Positions 44,906-56,585 of a stretch of 64,000 bases of DNA are shown piece by piece. Origin of the DNA: Euphorbia lathyris (Eukaryota > Streptophyta > Magnoliopsida > Malpighiales > Euphorbiaceae); contig NC_088915.1 of NCBI RefSeq assembly GCF_963576675.1, positions 82,779,501 through 82,843,500 on the forward strand, read 5' to 3'. The position numbers and the translations under genes were made by a program. The notes beneath the pieces were generated by a model, which had not been told where the DNA came from, made no database searches, and saw only the letters and a list, made by a program, of their open reading frames with translations. The stretch's first letter is position 1, and each line of letters starts with the position of its first letter.

Positions 44906-46140
44906 ATACACAAATTATATTTTATATTTACATCTTAAGTTTTCTCAAATATTAAAACTTTAATTTCATTAAAATTCTATCTAATTTTATTATTTGATTT
45001 TAGTTAATTCTTTTTTTTGTTTCCCTCCAATAGTTTCCCACCTTTTTTAACCATGCATCACGTGTGTACAGGAAGTGTAGAGTTAATATAACTCTTCGTT
45101 TCTGTTGGAGAGAAGGATATGGAAGAGATTCTGGTTGCTTGATTTTAGGAGCATTTGTTACTGGAAATTGTATTTATATTGATTCATGTTTATTCTCGTT
45201 ATTTAAGGAATATAGTTAAGATATAAGAATGTGTATCGTAGTTAGTTTTGCTTTTTCTTACCCAATTTAATTTCATTTACCTTTTGAGTCTTACCTTAGA
45301 TTATTAGTTGCTAAATCACAAAGCAAAGAAAAGTATACATTGTATCTAATCAGTTTTCACTAGCAATAGTCAGTGATTTCATTAACAAATATATTGTCGA
45401 CTGTTAGCTCAATAGCTCAAGGCTGAAGCAGTTAAATCTATCTCTTTGATTGCAGACTCAATTGTCTTTGAAGGAATTAGCTAACTAGCCTAGGTGATAA
45501 CACATGGCATGAATGGGCGTTCTGCTAATTTCACTCCTAAGTAATGAGTAAGCAGTTTCCACTCTTCCTGGAATCCATTGACTAAAGTGGCTCACTTATC
45601 AAGGACCACTTTGTTCACTTATCTTTATGCATTCGAATTCACCAAAAAGCATATAAGTATAAGATAGTCTGATCCCAAATTCAACTTAGAGGATTAACGA
45701 AAGTCTTATTTGCCACTTTAAGCCAATTTCTCTCTATGTGCATTGAGTTTCTCTTTTATTGTTTCAGGTGAAAAAAATCTTTATGTGGACCTTCTACAAT
45801 CTACTCACGGTGTCTACGATGTTGGCAGTGATAAATGCTCTGTTCAGAATTTTGATTACTAGATTGGGAAAGTTTGCAATTCGGTTAATGAGATTCTCAA
45901 TTCTTACCATCATTTTTACTGCTAGATACCAGCATTGAAATATATGTGTATGGAGATATAGATACGTTACCAAGTTCAACTAGATATGGTGGGAATCAAT
46001 ATTTTGGGTAAGGAATATGTATGGTGTGAGTGAGATAGTTGAGAGTTCAATGCATATTTTTAGGCAACTATGTAAATTGATACTCAATTGAGTGGTTAGC
46101 CGTTAATGGCTATGTAAATTGATACTTTATCGAAATTATT
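44906..46140. other. Internal region of the CACTA element, no recognised gene
   Basis: About 1.2 kb between the subterminal repeat zones, with less extreme base composition. It includes (TA)n at about 46246-46265 just beyond. I recognise no coding sequence. It may be captured host DNA. Confidence 0.4.
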
Positions 46141-47543
46141 GTAATATAAAAAATTTAATCATTTATATGTTTAGTTATATATAGTTATATATATGAATGT
46201 ATTTATTTATTTTATTTATAATTAAACTAGCTATTATAAAAAATAATATATATATATATATATATAATTCTCATATGTGACAACAAATAAAATAATATGT
46301 AAATATTGTCACTCAACAAATTTATTTGTAAATTTATTATTGTCACTGATATGTATTAGTTACAATAACTTCTTTTACAGATCTATATATGTTACCAAAC
46401 AATATGGTTACAAATATTTTTTTGTGATGAATAGAAATTGTAACAAATTCGTAATTGTAACAAGATAAAATTAACACCCATATATATTAGTTACAATAAT
46501 TTTTTGTCACAGATATATACTTGTGTTAACTAAATAATGTAACAAATATGAAATTATGACAAGTTAAAGTTGTCACTGTATTTCAATATTTTGTGATAAG
46601 AAAAAGAAGTTATCACTGTTATATAATTGTTACAATAAAAAAATAGTGTTACAGGTTTATATATGCGACAATGCTAATTGTAACTAATATTTGTTTTTTG
46701 TGACAACTAAGTAAGATTGTCACAAGATTTTAGGATTAATTATTACTTAATTTGTGACAACATACTAAGTTTGTGACAATATTTTACTTTTCAGTTACAA
46801 TAAAAGTTGTAACACTTAAAAATAATGTGACAACAAACTTATTATCACAAAAAAATAAAAACTTATGTGACCATATTTTAATGTCACATTTGCCAAAAAG
46901 TATTAGCAACGGAGTTTTACGTGACAACACTCGTGACACCTACTTATCGTCACATATACTGTTAAGTGACAATTTTTCCGGAGTTTGTGACAATATTTGT
47001 TGTCACAAACAACCTGATTTCTTGTAGTGAACGTTAATAAATTGGGTCAATTTGAGAAATAATTCATTGAACTGTCTTCTCAGTCATGAATCTTGTCATC
47101 TAGACTTCATACGTGTGTCATTTTATCAGTAACAAATCATAAACATACGTTGGGATGTGAAAAAAATAAAAAAAATATACTGTCTTTTTGTACGAATTAG
47201 ACAAAATAAATTCAAAAAATTCACCGAATTTATAAATATTAATCTCAAATTCTATTATTAAATTATAAAAAACATGAAATCCTTTTTTCAGAATGAATTG
47301 TTATGCAATTGGTGCTTAATAAGGAACAAAAATATGTGTTTTATAATAGTGTCTGAAATTGACCCAATTTATTAACGTGAGGGGTAAAATTGCTCTTGAC
47401 TTCCAACGTTAGGGGCAAAATTGCATCATTTTAGACGTTAGGGATAAAATTGCTCCTGACCCAAAACGTTAGGGGTATTTTTGCACCTTAACCCTTATTT
47501 TTAATTACCAACACTATATGAAATGGCAACAACTTCCTCCGCC

Positions 47544-49099
47544 TCAATCGTCATGACCATTGTATACACCAACGGAAAAGGCATGTTTTTCCTCAAAATA
47601 AATGAGTTCTACCAGTTCGAAAGGCCTAAAATTATTATCTCTCAATCTGTCCACTGCGGTTGCATAAAGTTCTTGCTCATTTTCTTCATCCATCGGACAC
47701 TGAAGGGAAATTATATAGCAGGAATCAATCAATAACATTAACACAAGACAAAGTTTCCGAAAAATTACATCCATGCACATTTAATTTAATTTAATTGTAA
47801 GTTAATCAACTTCAAAATATGACTTAAAAGTAACTCAATTTCATATTTTATTAACATTACAACTCCTTATATCATTTTAAAATGACCATTGAGAACCTCA
47901 AATTGGAAAAATGCAAAAATTAAACTTGTTCAAAATCATATATTTAACATGGAATCACAATTTTCTCTCGAAACAATCAATTTCGCTCTTTTAACTAAAC
48001 ATCATTTAAATGGCTTCAAAAACAAAAAATTAAGAATTAAAGTTTTTTATAATAGGATTGCCAATCATTAGAGATTAGAGTAGTCAAGTTTGAAGTGTAA
48101 ATTACACCCATAAGCACTCAACTTTGTTTTAGTATTTTTGAAAAGTTCAAACTACCATTAAAGGAGTGGTGTTTCTTCTAAACAACCACTTTCTTTCTCC
48201 TAACTAAACAACACTTAAATAACATCAAAATCAAGATATTTAAGAATTAAAGTTGTTTAAAATGTTCTACAATTTAGGATTACATGATATCGGAGAAGTT
48301 AAGTTTGAATGGCTCTTATATTAGGTTTGAACTTGAGTGACCATAATATTAGGACAAACTTTTACTCCTAAGTGTTTAGATGACAAACCTTAATTGTTAA
48401 TAGACTTCGCGAAGGTGAGCTCGAGCGTTCTCAATTAAAACATGTGCTTGTGAAAAAAACTCATAAATAAAACATGCAATTAACTAGATAAATGAAAAAT
48501 GAGATATATACCAATTGGTGTAAAGAATAAAATGATACAATTTATCATTTTTAATTGGACCATTACCTAGTAAAACTTATCAGAATATCATCTTAAAAGA
48601 AACTTTGTTTATTGAATTATTTAGGTTGGGTTTGTTACGCTAAAATGCAATGATAATAGTGTTAAATTTAATAATATTATAATTAACCATCTAAACCATA
48701 ATTATTATTAATAAAAAAATCACCACCAATTACCTTAAAAACAAACATAAATATCTAATACACTTACTTCACTCTCATTTTATAAATCATCATTAACCTT
48801 AAAAAAATAAAAAGGTCATTCTCTCCGGCATTCCTTGACCACCGCCTCTACAACCACCAATTAAATACATCTAAATTACAAAATTATTGTAAAATGAAAG
48901 GACTAAGCAAACCTGATCCGCCTAATGATGAACCTCTGAATATATAATATCAACACGACTATCAATCACGCGACCATATGGTAATGGAAATCTAGGATCC
49001 GCCAAAACTGGAGTTAATATATGTTATGGTGCCACCTAAAGTTGTTAAGTCAGTCAAAGTGGTAGGAGTAGTAGAAACTAGAGTTGCATATACTATCCC
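47544..49099 (-). pseudogene. Fibrillarin-like gene fragment, U4
   Basis: Exon C 47699-47544 is open to its stop, differing from U1 at a few codons (LIYFEEKHAF). Exon B 48447-48389 has lost 10 bp around the HCL codons and its acceptor reads AA, so it is frameshifted. Exon A 49099-48913 is 187 bp, with the one-base gain also seen in U1 and U3. The Mutator-like element lies just downstream of exon C's stop. Confidence 0.72.
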
Positions 49100-49645
49100 C
49101 TACCACATATGGTAAGAAAAAACACAAGAATATCTCAATTTTTGAACAAATATAGGGTATACGCATTTGTTGGGTAAATAACACACTTACAAGAAATAAA
49201 TTTGATCCGTATTTAGTAAGAAAAATTGAATTCACTGTTATTTGATTGTTACATAAATCAATTACAACATTTAGATTCAACTTATAGGTTTCGTCCTGGC
49301 GTTTGTAGTTCTAAAAAAATCTCTGAATTTTTTCAGGGGCTCCCCGAAAATATTGTGGACGTAATGGAGGATGTAAAACCGTCCTCACACCTTCCCTTTT
49401 CCACTATCTTATATTGGAAGAGTATTCAATTTTATCGAGAAAAAAAAGGTAAAGTTAAAACTAAGGATGACCATATTTTTACAGGGAGCAACACGATGGG
49501 TTATTTAATTTCTACAGGTTCAACCTATAGTTTTTGTGCGGGCGTGTGTAGGTCCAAAAAATTTCTGAATTTTTTTGAGAACTCCGCAAAAGCATAGGGG
49601 ACGTAATGGGGGATGTAAAATCGTCCACACACCATCCCTTTTCCA

Positions 49646-50090
49646 CCCCTAGTTCGCAACCTCTATGTCAGGTTGTGTGCATTACTAGAAATGAAATATC
49701 CAAGGTAAATGGAAGACCGAATGGCTACTGAATTTTCTAGAAAAGTTATGGTCTTATGATAGGCAAGTAATGTATAGGGACATTGGACTCTGACGTCCTC
49801 TATGGGGTATATCTTGTTAGTGCTTCTATATTTGAGAAAATTCGTTATAAGGTGAGAAAAATGTTGATTGTAAAGCTGATTCCTATAATTCTTTATGTTT
49901 TAATTGTTTTTTCGAGATTAGATGGATGATTAAATAAATTCTTTATATGACTCCTCACGGTGGCCATAATTTCTGGGGACCCGGCACATGGTCCTACAAC
50001 ATATACAGGAATGATGGTACTGAATTTAGAGAACATCGAATTTTATCTAAGTCTACAAACCAATGTGATTAGTATATTCGTGAAAGTCTA
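49646..50090 (+). pseudogene. Papain-like protease fragment, U4
   Basis: Same two blocks and same order as U3, with very high similarity to it (49646-49935 and 49948-50090). The Gln codon of the Q-K-S-Y-G block is TAG. No new information beyond U1. Confidence 0.52.
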
Positions 50091-50693
50091 AGGGTAGAGA
50101 CTAAAAAGTTCACCGAGAAAAACGTTAGGGACTAAACAGTTCATCAAGAAAAAGGTTAGGGACCTTACAATGTGTTTTTGAAAATACATGGAGTAAACAG
50201 TGTGTTTTGTCAGGATATAGGGACTAATAAATTAATTACCCTATAAATTTTTTTAATTTTTCCAAATATCTCTATTGATGCTTTTCACCAAATTATTGGC
50301 AAGTTCTCTTACTTTTCTTTGTAATGCATTTAACAATCTTCGAATTATCCAGCTCAATCTCCAAAATCCTAAACTCTATGTCTAATTAGAAGCATTCCAT
50401 ATTGGACATGATATCTATTAGCTTCAAAATATAAATATTAAAAGAAAAAACAAATACAAATACTATATCCATTTATTCTATACGAGTTGCATATGTCATT
50501 TTATAATAGATTTGGAAATGAAAATTTTTAAACTCAACAAAAAAAATATTTGGATTTTAATTTTTTTAGAAGACATATAAAAACATTAGATATCATAATG
50601 ATAAAGTTTTGTTAATAATATATGAAATTGACTCAATTTGTTAATAGTAGACTTAAAATTACACGAGCATAAATGTTAAGTGTAAAATTATTT

Positions 50694-51290
50694 TTAGGGT
50701 TAAGGTGCAAAAATACCCCTAACGTTTTGGGCCAGGAGCAATTTTACCCCTAACATCTAAAATGGTGCAATTTTACCCCTAACGTTGGAAGTCAAGAACA
50801 ATTTTACCCCTAACGTTAATAAATTGGGTCAATTTGAGAAATAATTCATTGAACTGTCTTCTCAGTCATGAATCTTGTCATCTAGACTTCATACGTGTGT
50901 CATTTTATTAGTAACAAATCATAAACATACGTTGGGATGTGAAAAAAATAAAAAAAAATATACTGTCTTTTTTGTACGAATTAGACAAAATAAATTCAAA
51001 AAATTCACCGAATTTATAAATATTAATCTCAAATTCTATTATTAAATTATAAAAAACATGAAATCCTTTTTTCAGAATGAATTGTTATGCAATTGGTGCT
51101 TAATAAGGAACAAAAATATGTGTTTTATAATAGTGTCTGAAATTGACCCAATTTATTAACGTTAGCGGTAAAATTGCTATTGACTTCCAACGTTAGGGGC
51201 AAAATTGCATCATTTTAGACGTTAGGGGTAAAATTGCTCCTGACCCAAAACGTTAGGGGTAAAATTGCTCCTGACCCAAAACGTTAGGGG
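50694..51290. mobile_element. Mutator-like TIR element in U5, right end deleted
   Basis: The left TSD and terminus (TTATTTTTA + GGGTTAAGG) are at the same site as in U4, so the insertion predates the U4/U5 duplication. The CACTA element is absent. The right arm has an extra AATTGCTCCTGACCCAAAACG copy and then joins AACACACTTAGAAAAATAAA of the array unit at about 51291, within a shared GGGTAAA. The deletion removed all fibrillarin-like exons from U5. Confidence 0.82.
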
Positions 51291-51408
51291 TAAATAACAC
51301 ACTTAGAAAAATAAATTTGATCTGTATTTACTAAGAAAATTTGAATTCACAATTATTTGATTGTTACATAAAGCAATTACAGCATTTAGATTCAACTTAC
51401 ATAAAGCA

Positions 51409-52130
51409 TGTAAAACCGTCCTCACACCGTCCCTTTTCCACTATCTTACATTGGAAGAACATTCAATTTTATCGAGAAAAAAAAAGGTAAAGTTAAAACT
51501 AAGGATGACCATATTTTTACAGGGAGCAACACGATGTGTTATTTAATTTCTACAGGTTCAACCTATAGTTCTTGTGCGGGCGTGTGTAAGTCCAAAAAAA
51601 TTTCGAATTTTTTCGGACACTCCCCAAAAACATAGGGGACGTAATGGGGGATGTAAAATCGTCCAAACACCATCCCTTTTCCACCCCTAGTTCGGAACCT
51701 CTATGTCAGGTTGTGTGCATTACTAGAAATGAAATATCCGAAGTAAATGGAAGACCGAATGGCTACTGAATTTTCTAGAAAAGTTATGGTCTTATGATAG
51801 ACATGTAATGTATAGGGACAATGGACTCTGACGTCCTTCATGGGGTATATCTTGTTAGTGCTTCTATATTTGAGAAAATTCGTTATAAGGTGAGAAAAAT
51901 GTTTATTGTAAAGCTGATTCCTATAATTCTTTATGTTTTAATTGTTTTTTTCAAGATTAGATGTATGATTAAATAAATTCTTTATATGACTCCTCACGGT
52001 GGCCATAATTTCTGGGAACCCGGCACATGGTCCTACAACATATACAGGAATGATGGTACTGAATTTAGAGAACATCGAATTTTGTCTAAGTCTACAAACC
52101 AATGCGATTAGTATATTCATGAAAGTCTAA
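51409..52130 (+). pseudogene. Papain-like protease fragment, U5
   Basis: Starts with hAT-end-like sequence (51409-51685). Then the His block with the usual decay (51686-51975) and the YNIYRNDGTEF block (51985-52130). A one-sided TIR end follows to about 52280. The unit is cut off at 52401, before the CTTCAAAATATAAAT border. Confidence 0.5.
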
Positions 52131-52401
52131 GGGTAGGGACTAAAAAGTTCATCGAGAAAAACGTTAGGGACTAAACAGTTCATCGAGAAAAAGTTAGGGA
52201 CCTTAGTATGTGTTTTTGAAAATACAGGGAGTAAACAGTGTGTTTTGTCAAAATATAAGGACTAATAAATTAATTACCCTATAAATTTTTTTAATTTTTT
52301 CAAATATCTTTATTGATGCTTTTCACCAAATTATTGGCAAGTTCTCTTACTTTTCTTTGTAATGCATTTAACAATGTTCGAATTATCCGGCTCAATCTCC
52401 A

Positions 52402-52860
52402 ACAATATAATCAGGGACAGATCTACAGTGGTGGCAATGGGGGCACTTTTCCCCACTGAGATCTAGAAGTCTGTAAAATCTTGAGTATGAATTTCAAGTT
52501 TTTTTTTAGTTTGCTCTCTGATTAATCGCAGCGCCATTGTTAACAGCTGAAGTTCTCGCAAGCAAGAAGGAAGAAAATGAGTCTAGGTTTTAATTTGATT
52601 GCTGAAACTTGTTGTACAAAACCACGCCAGTGAAACGACATCGTTTTGTGCTGCACGCTTGATAAATCAAAATTTAAACCTAAATGATCTAATCCCTTAC
52701 ACAGCATACCACCTGGGCCCCTTTTGTCCTCTTTTCTTTTCTTTGAGAAACAATCTCTCTTTTCATAACCACAAAATCCCAAATGTCCCTCACTCTCTCT
52801 CTCTCAATTTCAAATTGAAATCTCTAATTTCTATTTCCTTTTAATGTATTTTGATTTAAT
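52402..52860. other. Unassigned insertion after U5
   Basis: The array homology stops after CGGCTCAATCTCCAA. CAGGGACAGATCTACAGTGG at about 52411 looks like one end of a plant DNA transposon, with no partner found. The rest has a CT-rich, leader-like section (about 52725-52805). The open frames 52540-52782 (-) and 52599-52844 (+) are not recognisable proteins. Confidence 0.35.
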
Positions 52861-53900
52861 TTGCTATTTTGTTAATAAAATTATGCCTTTTGCATGTGCA
52901 ATCTCTGATTCTTGCTGTATATAGTAAGGATGACCGTATTTTTATAGAAGCAACGTGATGGTTTATTTAATTTCTTCAAGTTCAACCTATAGTTTTCTTA
53001 CTGCGTGTGTAGGTCCTAAACCATCTCCGAATTTTTTCGGGAACTCCCCAAAAATATTGGGAACGTAATGAAGGATGTAAAACCGTTCCCACAATGTCCA
53101 TTTTCCACCCCTAGTTCAGAACATCTATGTCATGTTGTGTGCATTATTAAATATGAAATATCCAAGGTAAATGGAAGACCGAATGACTGCTGAATTTTCT
53201 AAGAAAGTTATGGTCTTACAATAGGCAATGAAGTTATAGGGACAATGGACTTTGACGTCCTTTATGGGGTATATCTCGTTACTGCTTCTATATTTGAGAG
53301 AAACAGTTACAAGGTGAGAAAAATGTTGTTTGTAAAGCTGATTCCTAAAATTGTTTATGTTTTAATTGTTTTTTTCGGTATTATATGGATGATTAAGTAA
53401 ATTCTTTATATTGCTGCTGACTGTGGCCATAAGTTATGGGGACCCGGTACATAGTCTTACAACATATATAGGAATAATGGTACTGGATTTAGAGAACATC
53501 GATTTTGTTTGGGTCCACAAACCAGGGTGATTAATATATATTTTACTTATAAATAAGATTTGTTTTTTTTGTTTTTTTTGATAAAATTATGCTTTTTGTA
53601 TGTGCAAACTCTGATTCTTGTAGTATATTGTAAGACGTGCAATGTTCACGTAGGCATTAATACCTTAGAAGTGGTTCTCCAACTGAAACGTGGTAGATTT
53701 TGTCTTACCTTTACAACACCTAAGCGATGCATACAACGCAACAATGATGCCAATAAGAGCTTCCATATGGGTGACACTTTAAATTTATTGAAAAAAGATG
53801 GAGTAAAATCGGAAGAATACCAATGACATCTAAATGATGCAGTGCAGTACCGAGTTAGGAGTTGAACCTACCAAATTTTTAATATCATTCCATATTAAGT
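52861..53900 (+). pseudogene. Papain-like protease fragments, cluster copy 1
   Basis: Order is the intron end (TGCAATCTCTGATTCTTG...), the hAT right end to about 53112, the His block (53115-53398), the YNIYRN block (53405-53540), an intron-like stretch ending near 53628, then the block starting NVHVGINTLEVVLQLKRGRF (53640-53900). The last block is cut near 53895, where a deletion joins it to hAT internal sequence. Successive blocks in the cluster read as exons of one gene repeated head to tail. Confidence 0.5.
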
Positions 53901-54106
53901 TGTAATTTTTTTTGTAAAATTGTTAATTCTGTATAAATTTTTAACTTTTATTTGGGGATTTGGGATTCCCTGTTACACGTGTAAAACCGTGCTGGCGGGT
54001 GTAGGTTCCAAAAAATCTTTAAATTTTTTTGGAAATTCCCCGAAAATATTGCGGACATAATGGGGGATGTAAAATTGTTCCCACACCGTCTCTTTTCCAC
54101 CCCTAG

Positions 54107-55045
54107 TCCGGAACCTCTATGTCATGTTGTGTGCATTACTGGATATGAAATATCCGAGGTAAATGGAAGGTTGAATGGTTACTAAATTTTCTAGGAAAGT
54201 TATGGTCTTATGATAGGCAAAGAAGGTATAGGGACAATTGACTTTGACATCTTTTATAGGGTATATCTCGTTAATGCTTCTCTATTTGTGAGAATCCGTT
54301 ATAAGGTGAGAAAAATATTGATTGTAAAGATGATTCCTAAAATTCTTTATGTTTTAATTGTTTTTTTGAGGATTAGATGGATGATTAAGTAAATTCTTTA
54401 TATGGCTGCTGACTGTGGCCATAATTTATGAGGACCCGGTACATTGTCCTATAACATATACAGAAATGATGGTACAGAATTTAGAGAAATCAGATTTTGT
54501 CCGAGTCCACAAACTAGAGCGATTAGTAGATATTTTACTTATAAATGAGATTTGGTTTTTTGTTTTTGTTAATAAAATTATGCTTTTTACATATGCAACC
54601 TCTGATTCTTGTTGTATACAGTAACAGGTAGGTGTTAAAACCTTAGAAGCGGTTCTCCAACTGAAGCGTGGTAGATTTCGTCATACCCTTACAACGCCTA
54701 AGTTATCCATACAACGCAATAATGATGCTAATAAGAGCTTCCATATGCGTGACACTTTAAATTTTTTGAACCAAGATAGAGTAAATCGAAAGAACACTAT
54801 TCTTTTCAAGGACCTCTAAATGATACAGTGCAGTACCGAGTTAGGAGTTGGACCTACCAAATTTTCGATACCATTTCATATGGAGGTTACGAATACAATT
54901 GCCAAAATTGGAATTCTGTGAGTCGACTTGCTGATTGGCTCAAAATGAAGGGTCATTCATTAGATGTTATTATTCGTGGGTGGATCATAACTCATTGGAT
55001 AAACGATTCACAACAAAGGAAAACGTTTGAATGATCGGTTCAGAA
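54107..55045 (+). pseudogene. Papain-like protease fragments, cluster copy 2
   Basis: His block 54107-54390, with CHVVCITGYEISEVNG and the YW codons decayed. YNIYRN-type block 54405-54530. Middle block 54635-55037, with LEAVLQLKRGRFRHTL, HMRDTLNFLNQDR (in papains the Tyr-Pro block, YPFQG in other copies, follows this), YRVRSWTYQIFDTI and YGGYEYNCQNWNSVSRLADW. A hAT element at 55046 separates this block from the next His block. Frames are broken in several places. Confidence 0.55.
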
Positions 55046-55616
55046 TAGGGATGGCAATGGAGCGGGGAAAAACTGAAAATCATGAGAATTTGAACCAAGA
55101 GAGTCGGAGAAAAACCAAAAAATTTGGATGCGGGGGATATTCTAATCTCGAATATTAAAATTGGATGGGGGTGGATGTTAATATCTATGAACCGCGGGGA
55201 TCCGCAAACCGCCCGTAAATCCCTGAAAAATAAAATAAAATATTATATATATATATATGCGATAATATATAAACTCTAATTAGAAATTGTTTTTAATTAA
55301 AAGTCTGACACTAGTTTATATCAGTATGTTGGTATAAACGAGTAACACTGGTGCAAACCAGTCTGCTGGTATACACTAGTGTTAGGTTTATACTAAAATT
55401 ACTATTAAGTTGCTATTTTTTTTAATCAAATTTCTAATTCTATATAAATTTTTAACTTTTATTTGAGGATTAAGCATTTTGTGTTACACGTATAAAATGG
55501 TGCGGGAGGGTGTAGGACTCAAAAAATCTCCGAATTTTTTTTGGGATTCTCCGAAAATATTAAGGGCGTAATAGGGGATGTAAAACCGTCCCCACACCAC
55601 TCTTTTTCTACCCCTA
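55046..55616. mobile_element. hAT-type non-autonomous element (8-bp TSD GTTCAGAA)
   Basis: 571 bp between perfect 8-bp TSDs GTTCAGAA (55038-55045 and 55617-55624). Termini are TAGGGATGG and CTACCCCTA. The interior is rich in GCGGGGA/CCCCG words and short tandem repeats of ACTGGTRTAAAC type (about 55310-55385). No ORF. The unoccupied site exists in the inverted copy near 62978. Right ends of related copies occur in every array unit, so the insertion is older than the array. Confidence 0.87.
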
Positions 55617-56470
55617 GTTCAGAACCTGGATATAAAATATCTGAGGTAAATGGAAGATCGAATGGCTACTGAATTTTCTAGAAAAGTTATGGTCTTACAA
55701 TAGACAAGGAAGGTATAAGGACAATAGACTTTAACGTCCTTTATGGGGTATATCTCGTTACTGCTTCTATATTTGAGTGAATCCGTTATAGGTGAGAAAA
55801 GTGTTGATTGTAAAGCTTATTCCTATTTTTTTATGTTTTAATTGTTTTTTCGGGATTAGATAAATGATTAAGTAAATTCTTTATATGATTGCTGATGGTG
55901 GCCATAATTTCTAGGGACCTAGTATATGGTCCTACAACATATAAATGAATGATGGTACTGAATTTAGAGAACATCAGATTTTGTCTAAGTCAATAAATCA
56001 GGGCGATTAATAGATATTTACCTTATAAATGAAATTTGTTTTTCTATTTTTGTTGATAAAATTATGCTTTTTGCATGTGTAATCTAGGATTCTTGCAGTA
56101 TAGTAAGACGTGTAATGCACATGTAGGCATTAAAACCTTAGAAGAGGTTCTCCAACTGAAGCGTGGTAGATTTCGTTCTACCCTTACAACGCCTAAGCGA
56201 TCCATACAACGCAGCATTGATGCCAATAAGAGCTCCCATATGTGTGACACTTTAGATTTTTTAAAGCAAGATAGAGTAACACCGGAAGAACACTATCTTT
56301 TTCAAGGACCTTCAAATGATGCAGTGTAGTACCGAGTTACGAGTTGGACCTACCAAATTTTTTATGTCATTCCATATGGAGGTTACGAGTACAATTGCCA
56401 AAATTAGAATTCTATAAGTCGACTTTTTGATTGGCTCAAAATGAAGGCTATGCTTTGGATGTTATCAATC
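55617..56470 (+). pseudogene. Papain-like protease fragments, cluster copy 3
   Basis: His block 55617-55880, with the LCHVVC codons lost by a short deletion, YNIYRN-type block 55890-56020, and middle block 56105-56470. In the middle block the reading frame NAHVGIKTLEEVLQLKRGRF, SIQRSIDANKSSHMCDTLDF, then EEHYLFQG is open from 56075 to 56329. In papain-type enzymes this segment precedes the Y-P-Y-x-G turn. An abrupt change at about 56470 leads to a piece similar to hAT internal sequence. Confidence 0.52.
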
Positions 56471-56585
56471 GCGGGTAACACTAGTTCAAACTAGCCTGCT
56501 GGTATAAACCAATGTTAGGTTTATATTAAAATTACTATTAAATTATAATTTTTTTTATAAAATTGTTAATTCTATATGAATTTCT
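56471..56585. repeat. hAT internal fragment
   Basis: GGGTAACACTAGTTCAAACTAG...TCTATATGAATTTCTAACTTTT matches the interior of the hAT element (about 55340-55460). Both ends are missing. Confidence 0.5.

Larger units (their letters stand above)
43770..47029. mobile_element. Non-autonomous CACTA (En/Spm-like) element
   Basis: Termini CACTACAAGAAATC and GATTTCTTGTAGTG, with 3-bp TSD AAC (43767-43769 and 47030-47032). 3260 bp. U5 carries the empty site, CCCTAACGTTAATAAATTGG at about 50810. No transposase ORF is visible, and the ORFs at 45794-45979, 46277-46468 and 46773-47027 look fortuitous. The outer 500-800 bp at each end are filled with TGTGACAA/TTGTCACA and GTTACAA/TTGTAAC words in both orientations, typical of subterminal transposase-binding repeats. 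It carries its own inserted element at 44308-44896. Confidence 0.92.
43652..47494. mobile_element. Mutator-like TIR element in U4 (9-bp TSD), hosting a CACTA element
   Basis: Termini GGGTTAAGGTGCAAAAATAC and its complement, with 9-bp TSDs TTATTTTTA at 43643-43651 and 47495-47503. The unoccupied site is seen in U1, U2 and U3 (AAATTATTTTTAATTACC). Long inverted arms contain repeated TACCCCTAACGTT and AGCAATTTTACCCC words. Without the CACTA insertion it is about 580 bp, with no transposase, so it is non-autonomous. A 9-bp TSD is the usual mark of Mutator-like elements. Confidence 0.88.
12638..52401. repeat. Tandem array of five units (U1-U5), about 3.2 kb each before insertions
   Basis: Units start at CTTCAAAATATAAATATTAAAA: U1 12638-15838, U2 15839-34557, U3 34558-43374, U4 43375-50417, U5 50418-52401. 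Order within a unit is an AT-rich stretch, fibrillarin-like exons C, B, A (minus strand), two hAT-end-like segments, a papain-like fragment (plus strand), and a one-sided TIR-element end. Each later unit is interrupted: U2 by an Athila-like element, U3 by a LINE, U4 and U5 by a Mutator-like element. U3-U5 share variants absent from U1-U2 (for example GAATTCACTGTTATTTGATT-type sequence near 42180 and 49230), so they form a sub-family. Confidence 0.88.

Noticed and set aside
46240..46266. (TA)n tract and the (TG)n run at 58040-58055 as functional sites
   Set aside because: Simple microsatellites. No supporting context.
43770..47029. Repeated TGTGACAA words as a CRISPR-like or satellite array
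   Set aside because: Spacing is irregular and both orientations are mixed. CACTA termini with a 3-bp TSD bracket the region, so subterminal repeats are the better explanation.
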